Of a DNA stretch of 17,855 bases, positions 1-11,435 are shown one piece after another. The stretch's first letter is position 1. Every line of letters begins with the position of its first letter. Source of the stretch: Smittium mucronatum (Eukaryota > Kickxellomycota > Harpellomycetes > Harpellales > Legeriomycetaceae). Under the pieces are notes generated by a model that did no database searches, was not told the DNA's origin, and worked only from the letters and a program-made list of their open reading frames with translations. The translations under genes and the position numbers were made by a program. The stretch covers positions 1 through 17,855 of the forward strand of contig LSSL01006927.1 of assembly GCA_001953115.1 (NCBI GenBank), written 5' to 3'.

Positions 1-143
1 AAAAAAATCTCAAAAAAATCGACCAATTTCATAATTCTTATTACAAACTTAAAATTATACATAAAATGAAATTTGCAACTCTTCCCAGTAAAGTTTCTCA
101 CTTTCTTTAGAATCTCCCATATAACTAATAACAAGAATGTAAA

Positions 144-158
144 ACGTGCAGAGCACGT
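144..158. repeat. Short perfect hairpin
   Basis: ACGTGC (144-149) and GCACGT (153-158) are perfect inverted copies separated by three bases. The arms are GC-rich in very AT-rich surroundings. The ACGTG core also resembles a bHLH/bZIP-type site, but no gene start is nearby, so the function is unknown. Confidence 0.5.
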
Positions 159-213
159 AAGGAAATTATTACTCATATTTACTTTGACTGTAGGCGAGTA
201 AATGATTTGTGGG

Positions 214-228
214 TATATATATATATAT
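214..228. repeat. (TA)n microsatellite
   Basis: This is about seven and a half uninterrupted TA units. It is a simple repeat, expected in AT-rich intergenic DNA. Confidence 0.9.
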
Positions 229-487
229 TAATTTAAGTTCATTACATAATGGGATTTCCAATAAAATAACAAAAGAGGTAATACAAAATTTTCTATTGCC
301 AATGGAATATTTATTTTTCCAAATTTGGAAATACTATATGTATTAGCCATATAGAATATCAACAAAGCAAGAGTCGAAATAGCCCTATCAGAAACAAAAA
401 TAACTGGAAATTTTCTGTTCAATAGATGGAATTACGGCCTAAAACAAAAAATTATAATGGATGTCAAAAATATCAAGAAAATATAAT

Positions 488-533
488 CCTGGTTGGCCAT
501 AAGAGCCCATTGGTTCTCAATATGGCCAGGAGG
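488..533. repeat. Imperfect long hairpin with TGGCCATA/TATGGCCA arms
   Basis: The perfect 8-base arms TGGCCATA (494-501) and TATGGCCA (521-528) enclose 19 bases. Inside them GAG and CTC, then CC and GG, can also pair. Outside them CCT (488-490) can pair with AGG (531-533). The G+C content stands out from the flanks. The same TATGGCCAG and TTGGCCAT words recur in the 40-base repeats near 5390-5460. The function is unknown. It could be a relic of a mobile element, because a purine tract and an LTR-like segment follow directly. Confidence 0.55.
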
Positions 534-541
534 AGATTTAG

Positions 542-658
542 TGTTCAGTTATAATCGATTATCCAACTCCGAATTCGACTCAATATACATATATTCTCTA
601 TCTATTGTTTTATAACTATATCGTTACGTTTGTTTTATACGACTATAGTAGTCTAACA
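542..658 (+). mobile_element. Possible solo or 3' LTR remnant (weak)
   Basis: A 117-base segment starts TGTT and ends AACA, matching the TG...CA ends with short inverted termini typical of LTRs. It is preceded, after five bases, by a purine-only tract at 529-536 that resembles a polypurine tract. No reverse transcriptase, integrase or second LTR was seen, and no target-site duplication was established. Short terminal matches like these occur by chance, so this is a tentative call. Confidence 0.22.
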
Positions 659-2480
659 TAAACAAATTTACAAAAATGATCTTAAAAAAACAAAATATCT
701 CGTTTTTACTTAAATAAATACCATTTGATTAATTAAATTCATTTTAATTTAAATTTATAATATGCAGAAATTTTCTCAGTCAAATTACTTAGACGAAGTG
801 ATTGGAAATAAAATTTTAAATATTTTGCAATGATAATAGTATATCGCATAATTTTTTTATCTTATTTTAAGCGGTCTATCATTAAAATTTCGAAGATATA
901 TATATAAATTGCGCTGAAATTATATTTATTTGATTTTTTTTAAAAAAACTAAACTTGATACAGATTAAAATCTTTCTCAATGTCTAATTCAAATTTCCAA
1001 AGGTCCATTTCGGGAGAATATGATATTTATTACTCAATAAGTGGAAATTTTGAAGTAGAAAGAACCTTAGATATATAAAAGGTTGAAGATTTTTTTATTT
1101 AGACCAGATTTCAAAAGAGGCTTTAAAAAAAAATTTTTTTGAAATGAATGAGATTGATATTTTTTTCAAATTAACAAATCAAGAACTCTCTAGGATGAGA
1201 AGCACAAAAGAAAAAAAGACCGAAATTTTCTATAAAAGATTCACTATTGTTATACCTTTTTTTTCTTAAAAGTTTATCCTAAATATTATGCTATTGGATT
1301 GGATTGTTGTACAATGTGCATGCAGGATTTGCCAAAAGGTTAATCAAAATAACAACAGACTCGATAAAAGAGGCATTAAAAAATATTTTCTTGTTTTTAT
1401 AAAAAATTACAAACAGTAATCTCTAGGCTTAATTTTTTTTAATTATACAGAAGCAGCACTTGTCATTGATGCTTCTATACAACTATGTATAAAACCAGCT
1501 TCATATTTTAGAGATTTTAAAGTTTCATTATCAGGCAAGCAAAAATTATACTACGTAAAGTGAGAGTTTTCACGTCTTGCAGATTAAAGAGTAACCATGG
1601 TGAGTAAAATAAAATTCATCTCAATTCATAGTTTTAATATATTTACTAGTTGATTAAATTTATATAAAAACTATCTTCTAAACAGTCCGAAAGAAAATAC
1701 GAAAGAAAGATATTAATATTGGTCTATAATAGCAGATATGTGTTATATAGGCATGGAAAAGTATATTCCAGCTATTTTATGGAAAAAAGGATCTACTTTA
1801 AGCCAGATTGATTCTAATAATAACAGAAAAATATCCTCTTTAAGGATAATTTGCGAAAATTAATATTCTCGCATTAAAGAAACTTTGGGGTACTACAAGA
1901 CTGAATATAAGAACTATTCTGGATTTTCACAAGAATTTACACTAATTTTTTATATTCCTTACCAGATAACATGTTAAATCATACCCTTTAAGAAGAATAA
2001 ATCTCTGAAGAGACTCCATTCAAATTTTTCGAGCGCAATAATTCATAATTGAAAAATTAAAACTTCATTTTTTTTAATATTATTTTTTTGAAATACACTA
2101 TTGATTCATTAATTTTTTTCTGAAATAAAATAACAGCTTCTATAATAGCTTGATGATAATTTAATTTGATTACTACGTATAAGAGGGGTGGGGTATAGTA
2201 AATTAAATGATTTGAGGGCTTAAACGTCTTTGAGCATGGTTTCTTAAATTTTATTCAGAATATATTATATGCAATTGATTTTAATTTTTTTGGCTTCTAT
2301 CTTCCATATATGATTTTTGATTATAGTATTCAGGACCGTCTTTTTACATAATATAGTCCCAAAACAAAAGGGGCTGAGCATGTATAATAATTATTATCTT
2401 TTTATAATAAATACAATACTAGAAAAAAGTTTATTATATTGGTCATTAGTTTATCTTATATATAAGTGGGGTATTTTATA

Positions 2481-2500
2481 ATGTATTATAATGTATTATA
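2481..2500. repeat. 10-base tandem duplication
   Basis: The unit ATGTATTATA occurs twice in direct succession. It is a small tandem duplication in AT-rich DNA with no gene context. Confidence 0.8.
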
Positions 2501-3712
2501 TCGTCAAAATTATTCAAATAAAGATTTATCATTCTTTTGGTTTCTCATTTAAAGATTATTATGGATATTAGAAATATTACAATATTAATCCCTTTCAATA
2601 AAAATATATCTAAATATTTTGTAATTTATACAAATTCAAATTATAAAATTTTGGTTAAATTCATAGAAAAAAAAATGCCTATATGCATTGCGGATGATAT
2701 AAAAATTTCTCTAAAGATATGAGCCAAAAGAGAAAGTTAAAAATTTTTAGATTTAAAAAGCTTAAAATGGGAAAATTAATCCTTTGATAAATTATTCATA
2801 TTTACCTACAAAAATCTCAACTGCTGTGAAATTTTTTTTCTTTAATATGCACGAAAAATAATAGGATAATATTTGATAAATTTATTCGATTTTTATTTCA
2901 AAATAGAGTTTGGTTATTTTTAATCGGGATCAATTATCAATATTTAATACGCCCAAACATATTTATATAATTAAAAACGCTTAATTTTGATAATTTTTTA
3001 TTTTCTTCAAACATAACGCATTATTGAAAAAAACTGAAAATTATCTTTAGGAAAATTACCGTAATTATGCATTCATAATTATGTAGGCTGTCAATTATAA
3101 AGTAATTTCCCCTTTTTATCTTGAAAAGGCCAGAGTTTTTTTTCAAAAGAGTTATTCGATAATTAGTTATTTGTTTCGTATAATAAATACAATAAGGTTC
3201 TAACATCGCTTATTTTGAAAAAACTATTATTATGGTTTTATACCCTAGTGAATGATTAATAGGCATGTTTGTAATTCGAAGAGTGCTTCTTTCATTATAA
3301 AACCTAAGACATATAAAATGCAATTTAAAAATTACTATTATACCAGCTATTTATAATCAGCTGAAATAAAAATCATAGAAATGCTATTTAGATATAATCT
3401 AAAAGTCTTGAAGTCTTTAAAAAGTGATACCATTAAAATAGGCCTATAAAGCTAAAAAATTATTTTTTATTTTCATGGGGAAGTAAGAATTTTAATATAT
3501 TTATATCAATATATCAAATAAATAATACATAGTATTTAGTTTACTCTATATCATCATTTTTGATAGAAATAATGTTAAATGTATAAGTTATATGCGAATA
3601 TATTTTTTGAAATCAGGTCACATAGCATTCAAAAAGCTCCAAGATACATATTCTGATGAATCATGATTTTGTTTGAAAAAACTAGAAAAATGATCCAAGA
3701 AGTAATGAGGAA

Positions 3713-3727
3713 ATATATATATATATA
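3713..3727. repeat. (AT)n microsatellite
   Basis: This is about seven and a half uninterrupted AT units in intergenic DNA. Confidence 0.9.
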
Positions 3728-4140
3728 ATGGCTATGTGAAGCATTTTAATTGCAACATAGTTTTGCACCAAAAACCAAATCTTTTAAGTTTCTTTTTTGT
3801 TTCCTATTTATTTATGAATATTCCTATTAATTAATATGGGAGTTTATTAAGAAGATTTGCATGGATAATTGAATTTGTGACTTGTTAATTAATTGGTGCA
3901 AATATATAAAATTTGAAAATTATATCAAAAAATAGCAACTGAATTCGCAATTAAGCGATTTATTATTAAAAACGACCACTAATTTCTTAATTAATCTGTT
4001 TTAACGGATTGGATGCATTAAAAAAATACATAATATGGGGGTTTAAGATATAACAGAAGAAAATGCTTTTAATTGGTAATCTACATCATTATAAGTGAAG
4101 AATTTTAATAATTTTCCTGTTGAAATTTCAAGTTAAAGTA

Positions 4141-5601
4141 TTTTTTTGACTGATTAGTTGCTGCTGGAATATACGTTATTTACCCCCCTGAGGCAGCCCT
4201 AAAATCTTTTAACTAATTATTTGCTCTTTTTATATTTTTATGATAATTTTACTGAGAGAGAACTTCTCCCCCGGTCACAAAGTTATAATAAAAATAAAAA
4301 TGTATATCACAGACGTTTATCTTCAGTCCTAGGTTATGGCCAATAATTTGAGTAAGAATTACTAAACGTATAAAAACCTTCAAATATTTAATCAGCGATA
4401 ACCATTGGACCAAAGGGCGAAGGTGATTAAATCCTGGTAAAGCATTAACTAGTGTATTTTTCCAGCTTGTCATTTATTGTATGACAATAACGCGTTTTAT
4501 CGAAAAAAAAACCCAAATTTCAAGTACCGAAACATTTGAACATTTATCCAATGATTACTAATTTTGATACTGTAATTGGTAAAATAAGACTTATTGGTTA
4601 TTTTATTCTTATTCGGCAAATAGGCATGAGATGAAATAAATCCAGTTATTGCACTGGGCGCCTACTTCATTTTGAGTAGGTATTGTTTCCATTAATAGTT
4701 TTTTTATTAACAGAAACTGCAAATATATTTATAATGGCTTACATCTATTGGCATATTTACAACTTATTATTTTAAATTTAATTGCTACTGAACCAAATTT
4801 TGACTGATTGGACGTTTGTGGCCTCAGTATGGGTTGCCTTTTATTGAACATTTGCCCCTGAAAGAGTTAAAGGTAACCAATATAAAGTGTTTTAATTGAC
4901 TGAGGGAAGATATTTATTTTTGTATGCCCAGTCCTGAAAGGTTTAGGTGAAGTTGTGGACTAAAATTTGAGGCAATTATACAGTTATGATATAATTGTGA
5001 TTTTTGAAATGTAATCGCTATTGTGATAAATTTCGATAGGTCCAATCTTATCAATGGATTAATCGCACTTATCAAACAGTATCGAGTCAGAATATCTCAA
5101 GATATATGGTTTCTAAAAAGTATAAATGGCAGTCGTTTTTCTATCGATGTATTTTTTTTAGCTATTTGCCAAAATATTGGCGTTATTTGATAAATCAATC
5201 GATTAGGATCGATGTATTAATCAAATGTGAGTGGAGAGATTTGGGTCTGGAGACATTTTTCAGCTCAGCCTAGAAAAAACAAGAAACTATGGCCCATGAT
5301 AAATAAGCCAGTTAGAAATGATGTAGATGAGATAAAGGTGCAAATGATACGAATAGTGGCCAATGTGTTTAAATAGACTAGTTTGGCTTAATATGGCCAG
5401 CACAGATGCTTATGTTGGCCATTTGGCTTAATATGGTCAGCACAGATGCTTATGTTGGCCATTTGGCTTTGTATGGTCGGCACAGATGCTTATTTGGACT
5501 AAAGTTTAGAAAACCAAAGGTCTCGCATTGAGGCTTAATTGGCAAACAGCACTATTTGGGCTAAAACATCCGGAAAGAGCTAATGTTTATTCGATAGCAA
5601 A
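4141..5601. other. G+C-raised, gene-poor region upstream of GAL7
   Basis: Compared with 1-4140 this stretch contains many more G and C bases and fewer long A/T runs. No intact gene is present. On the - strand there is an unrecognised 74-codon open frame (4249-4473). On the + strand the frame that starts codons at 4741 stays unusually open up to 5781: stops at 4789, 4801, 4897, 4948, 4987, 5005 and 5188 are all TGA, and the longest clean stretches are 5008-5187 and 5221-5373. The region also holds the 40-base tandem repeats. It could be an eroded gene or transposon, or simply DNA of different composition. Confidence 0.4.
5382..5496. repeat. Three 40-base tandem repeats, each able to form a hairpin
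   Basis: Units start at 5382, 5422 and 5462 with an exact 40-base period; the third is cut short near 5496. Each begins TTTGGCTT and contains CAGCACAGATGCTTAT. Unit 1 carries ATGGCCA (5393-5399) and TGGCCAT (5416-5422) as inverted arms, with AGCA/TGCT pairing inside. In units 2 and 3 the left arm has changed to TGGTC, which still allows G-T pairing in an RNA. A much degraded fourth copy may lie at about 5529-5568. The array lies roughly 390-500 bases before the GAL7 start codon, so it could be an upstream control element or a decayed repeat family. Confidence 0.85.
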
Positions 5602-5781
5602 ATGTTTCCAGATCGAGATGTAGAGTTTTCAACCATAGTTGCTAACACGCTGGGTTATGTTTCTTTATCTCGCAAAACTGTGGCGTCCAATAAATATGTT
5701 GGCTTGATGAACGAGCTTGCAAAATATTTTTTAGAACACAAATACATACTCGGAGATTCTAGTTTATTTTATTATAGCTGA
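5602..5781 (+). CDS. Small open reading frame of unknown function, possibly a gene remnant
   Basis: An ATG at 5602 opens 59 codons ending in TGA at 5779-5781. The peptide starts MFPDRDVEFS and ends GDSSLFYYS. It is mixed in composition, without a signal peptide or membrane segment, and I do not recognise it. Its base composition is closer to the GAL7 exons than to the AT-rich flanks, which is why I list it. Upstream the frame is open back to a TAA at 5581. It ends 103 bases before the GAL7 ATG on the same strand. It could be a tiny gene, the last exon or fragment of a broken gene, an upstream ORF if the GAL7 transcript starts early, or chance. Confidence 0.3.
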   Translation: MFPDRDVEFSTIVANTLGYVSLSRKTVASNKYVGLMNELAKYFLEHKYILGDSSLFYYS

Positions 5782-5884
5782 AGTAAATAGTCTTTAAAGC
5801 TATTCTTTTATCTGTAATAAAAATTTAGAATAATCAAGACAATTCAGAAGAAATAACCACAGTTCTCAATATACAAACTATATC

Positions 5885-7265
5885 ATGAGTTTTGACGTTA
5901 GCGAGCATCCTCACAAAAGGTTCAACATCCTTATGAATTCTTGGGTGTTAGTGTCCCCTCATAGAGCTAAGAGACCCTGGTTGGGCCAAACCGAAAATCA
6001 TGACGATGACAGTAAGAACAAGTTAAAGTATGATCCCAAATGCTACTTATGTCCTGGGAATAAAAGGGTCACCGGTGATGTAAATGCCGATTACAAGGAG
6101 CCCTATATATTTGACAACGATTTCCCCGCTGTCTTGTCTGAGCAACCCTCCAACACTCCCAGCGATCTTTTTGAACTAGTCTCTGAGCAATGTAATTAGT
6201 TTCTTGCCAAAATTTTCTTCCTTTTTATTTCCTATCAAAATTTCCTTCGATTAGATCATTCCCCGTGTTATAGTAAAGTTATCTTTCATTGATTTGATAT
6301 TTTATTAAAAAAATAACTCATTTTTAGCCAAAAATTCTTTGGACCTGTTCAAGATCAAATCTGTCAGAGGAAGATGCCAAGTTATATGCTACTCTCCTGA
6401 TCATAGCTTGACTTTCGCTGATTTGAGCAGAAAAGAAATCTTCTCTGTTATCAAATCATGGCTTACTGTTTACATCAATCTATCCCCACCTTTAAACTCG
6501 CGTCCTGAGAACAACAACATAAACTACATACAAATATTCGAGAATAAGGGTTCTGAAATGGGTTGCAGTAACCCCCATCCGCACGGTCAAGTATGGGCTC
6601 TTGAATCTGTATCACAAAAATTGTCCACAGAAATTAACTCTATGAAGGAATATGCTAAAGAAAAGAGCCCCCATAGTTGTATGTTGTGTGACTACGTTTT
6701 GGCTGAAACTGAAACCAAAACCCGCTCTTTAAACTCTAGCGAGAATAGCTCAGCCAACAGAATCGTTTTGGAGAACGATACCTTTGTGGCTTTGGTTCCA
6801 TTCTGGGCTGTTTGGCCCTTCGAAACCATGGTGTTGCCAAAGTCACATATCTCCAGCCTCTTTGATCTCATAAAGTCTTCTCCTGGAATCGACATAAACT
6901 CTAACCACCAAGACTTAATCAAAAATGTTTGCAGTTGGTTCGATTCCCTCGATCCAGCCTCAGTCTCAGCCAACCAAAGCCTCGGATTAAAACAAGTCGG
7001 TGATTTGGCTGATATCTTGAGCGGAATATGCAAAATTTATGACAAATTATTTAACTGCAGCTTCCCCTACTCTATGGGAATCCACCAATCCCCGGTGCTG
7101 CACCACAAAGACGCTGAATTTTGTCATTTGCATTTTCACTTTTATCCTCCACTCCTTAGAAGCGCCACCGTTAAAAAGTTCCTTGTAGGTTACGAAATGA
7201 TGGGCGAGGAACAGCGAGATTTGACCCCTGAACAGGCTGCCCAAAGACTCAGAGATTTGATTTAA
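5885..7265 (+). CDS. GAL7: Galactose-1-phosphate uridylyltransferase (two exons)
   Basis: This enzyme transfers UMP from UDP-glucose to galactose-1-phosphate through a covalent uridylyl-histidine, the second committed step of the cytosolic Leloir pathway. Exons 5885-6191 and 6328-7265 join to 414 codons. Residues visible in the product: SPHRAKRPW at 24-32; zinc-type C53 and C56 in CYLCPGN; H128 as the likely third metal ligand; the catalytic HPHGQ motif at 186-190, with H188 the nucleophile and Q190 conserved; E204, H355, H371 and H373 at spacings matching the second metal site of the E. coli enzyme. The end, LLRSATVKKF then QRDLTPEQAA, is typical of the family. GIHQ at 353-356 is the form I associate with yeast enzymes. 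The protein is longer than the yeast and human ones (about 366-379), mainly through an insertion near 284-327. The ATG chosen lies just before the conserved N-terminus. It converges on PRP43. No GAL1 or GAL10 is nearby. Confidence 0.97.
6192..6327 (+). other. GAL7 intron (136 bases, phase 1)
   Basis: The donor is GTAATT at 6192 and the acceptor is TTTTTAG ending at 6327, preceded by a pyrimidine-rich tract and an AATAACT-like branch sequence about a dozen bases upstream. Joining T6191 to CC at 6328-6329 makes a Ser codon (residue 103) and restores a continuous GALT protein between SEQ and KNSLDLF. Unspliced RNA would stop at TAG 6197-6199, two codons into the intron. Confidence 0.93.
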
Positions 7266-7454
7266 TCTTTTTACCATAACAAATTATTAGTTTTATTAGC
7301 GTTTTACGTTTTGATCCAATAGAACTCTTTTCTTTTCTCTGCGATATCCTTACCTATTATTACTTTCCAAAGTCATTGAAATCGCTTCCACATAGCATTC
7401 CACTTGTATACTTTCCATGGTAGTTGATATTCTCTTAAAGCTATTAGCTGTCTC

Positions 7455-7460
7455 AATAAA
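7455..7460 (+). terminator. Candidate poly(A) signal for GAL7
   Basis: AATAAA lies about 190 bases after the GAL7 stop. It is the first canonical hexamer I see downstream on this strand. Such hexamers are frequent in AT-rich DNA, so the assignment is weak. Confidence 0.3.
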
Positions 7461-7777
7461 TTTTAATGTTATCTGGAATGACGAAAAATACTTTGAGTCA
7501 ATTGGAAAATTTCCAAGAAATAGTGGAACATCTGTTTAAATACATTGATTTCGACTAGAATTCCAAAAAAAATTAGGTGGATTTCTGCAAACCATGTAAT
7601 TTTATTAAAGTCTTTAATTATACAAATTTCTACTCTAATAGAGAATTTATTTAATATTAAAAAATTAACCATAAATTATTCATTTTTCAACATCTATGCT
7701 CCCAAAAGTTCGTTTTGAAAGCCCAGTATTCAAATTATGCGATATCCAAATATTTTAATCAATACACGAATCTGCGT

Positions 7778-7799
7778 AAAAAAAAAAAAAAAAAAAAAA
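7778..7799. repeat. 22-base poly(A) run
   Basis: This is an uninterrupted homopolymer, the longest in the window. It lies between two converging genes. It may be slippage-prone simple DNA or the tail of a retroposed copy; no retroelement sequence is recognisable just upstream. Confidence 0.95.
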
Positions 7800-8017
7800 T
7801 TAATACCCGAAACGACAAAAATAAAAAAAGCATATTCAAAAATCTACATATGACTTGAAAAATTTCGCATTGTTGAAATCTTTGTGATTCTTTTATATCA
7901 GAAAAATGCTATTTTTTTTAGGAATTATAAACAAAGGTATAGAAAAAGCAACATATTCAATAATAAAAAGATATAAAAAACTGCCATTTTCGCTTTTCAG
8001 ACAGTTCTCACTAGTGC

Positions 8018-8023
8018 TTTATT
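8018..8023 (-). terminator. Candidate poly(A) signal for PRP43
   Basis: Read on the - strand this is AATAAA, starting 34 bases after the PRP43 stop codon (TGA at 8059-8057). The distance is reasonable for a compact 3' UTR, but the hexamer is common by chance in such DNA. Confidence 0.4.
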
Positions 8024-8056
8024 TTAGTTGATATTATATATAATATATCTCCATTA

Positions 8057-10472
<2,416 letters not shown>

Positions 10473-11435
10473 TGTTATTTTTCTGATAAGGAGTCTTGAT
10501 AATAGAAACAATGTTTATATGATAGAGGAAATTAACTCGAAAAAAAAAATCTAAAGTATAAGTAGAAAAAAATTTATATCCTATTTTCAGAAAAAATTTC
10601 GCAAAGGAATTAGAAGAATAATTAAGCTAGGGCAATTAAGGCTATGTACGTATTTTTCCAAAGCTGTGCATAGCATAGATCGAAATTAACAAGCCTTTAA
10701 ATATATTCTACAAAAAAAAGTTTTCATTTACAGAAAATGCTCATCCACCCAATGAGTACAAGAAGCTTTAAATAGTTATTTGATTGGTTGCAATTGATTT
10801 CTCCTTAACTTCAAATTAGATCATACTAAACCAATAGCCCGAAAATGCCATTCATTAGCCCTTTCAAAGGCCAAAATTCGCAAGTTTTTCCTCTCCCCAT
10901 TACAATTGGGTTATCGATAATACTTAACCAGTGGTATGATCCTATATTATAAGTATATCCAATAAAAAAACTTTAATGTTTAATCAACTAATAATCGAAC
11001 TAAAAAATGTTGGTTTTGCTAATATATAAAGTATACGAATGTAGCCAATAGTAATGATTTAATTTAATGTGAAGGTCAATTTGAAAAAATATTTAAAAAT
11101 AGTCTTAATTATAGGCTGATCAACTAGATATAAGCCATTTTTTTCAATTTGGTTCTATAAAGAATACTAATAGGCTAAAAAATCTGATGCATTTTATTGG
11201 GTAAAGATGGAGCTCGTGATCTAAATAAGCAAATGAGACAATGTAATTCTTTTCAATTTCCTTATTTAAACCAGTCATATTTATTGTACCAAACACATGC
11301 CCAAAGCCTGTTTAGTTCACATCAAAAAAATATGCAAATTAAGCTTATGGATTGAAATGTAGAATTTTGCCCTTTAGATCTCATGTGATTATTACTTTTT
11401 ATATATTACCACATCCTTCTCTAAGTTTTCATATA
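10473..11435. promoter_or_regulatory. Divergent promoter region between PRP43 and the 855-residue gene
   Basis: The two genes point away from each other across 963 bases. CCAAT pentamers (either strand) occur at 10749-10753, 10783-10787, 10831-10835, 10905-10909, 10959-10963, 11045-11049 and 11196-11200. CCAAT is the recognition core of the HAP/NF-Y complex in fungi and animals. A TATAAA on the - strand at 10519-10514 is about 40 bases before the PRP43 ATG. Pentamers are weak evidence singly; the clustering is what supports a regulatory reading. I see no gene inside. Confidence 0.5.

Larger units (their letters stand above)
1..4140. other. AT-rich intergenic DNA, no gene recognised
   Basis: This stretch is strongly A+T biased and stops are frequent in all six frames. 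The longest open frames (about 60 codons) have hydrophobic, Lys/Asn/Ile-rich translations that resemble no family I know, and several open only with TTG. It contains (TA)n runs at 214-228 and 3713-3727, a 10-base unit repeated twice at 2481-2500, a hairpin at 144-158, a larger hairpin at 488-533 followed by an LTR-like segment (542-658), and an isolated splice-like mini-ORF near 1597-1811. I saw no tRNA box B, 5S or U-snRNA signature on either strand. It is most simply read as intergenic DNA with old, decayed insertions. Confidence 0.7.
7266..8056. other. Convergent intergenic region between GAL7 and PRP43
   Basis: Both flanking genes end here, so it should contain two 3' ends. It is AT-rich, with a 22-base A run at 7778-7799 and candidate polyadenylation hexamers on each strand. 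A 67-codon frame on the - strand (7469-7672) looks spurious: it is hydrophobic, of low complexity and unlike any family I know. I see no RNA gene. Confidence 0.75.

Noticed and set aside
228..422. 64-codon - strand frame with a hydrophobic, membrane-like translation
   Set aside because: It opens only with TTG, has no ATG near its start, and AT-rich DNA readily encodes such hydrophobic stretches.
1441..1560. Exon-like segment: polypyrimidine tract and acceptor near 1450, then about 37 clean codons to TGA
   Set aside because: No recognisable protein and no convincing partner exon in a matching phase.
2537..3206. Two 61-codon frames (2537-2722 + strand, 3021-3206 - strand)
   Set aside because: They are rich in Ile, Lys and Asn, match nothing, and are of a length expected by chance over several kilobases.
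6692..7277. Two - strand open frames (6692-7033 and 7047-7277) opposite GAL7 exon 2
   Set aside because: They lie entirely antisense to a clearly conserved coding exon and their translations match no family; they are shadows of GAL7.
7469..7672. 67-codon - strand frame between GAL7 and PRP43
   Set aside because: It is low-complexity, rich in Phe, Ile and Lys as expected from AT-rich DNA; no family resemblance, and it sits where two 3' UTRs should be.
11352..11435. Extending the 855-residue protein upstream to 11352
   Set aside because: The upstream codon is TTG and eukaryotic initiation is expected at ATG; the first ATG is 11436.
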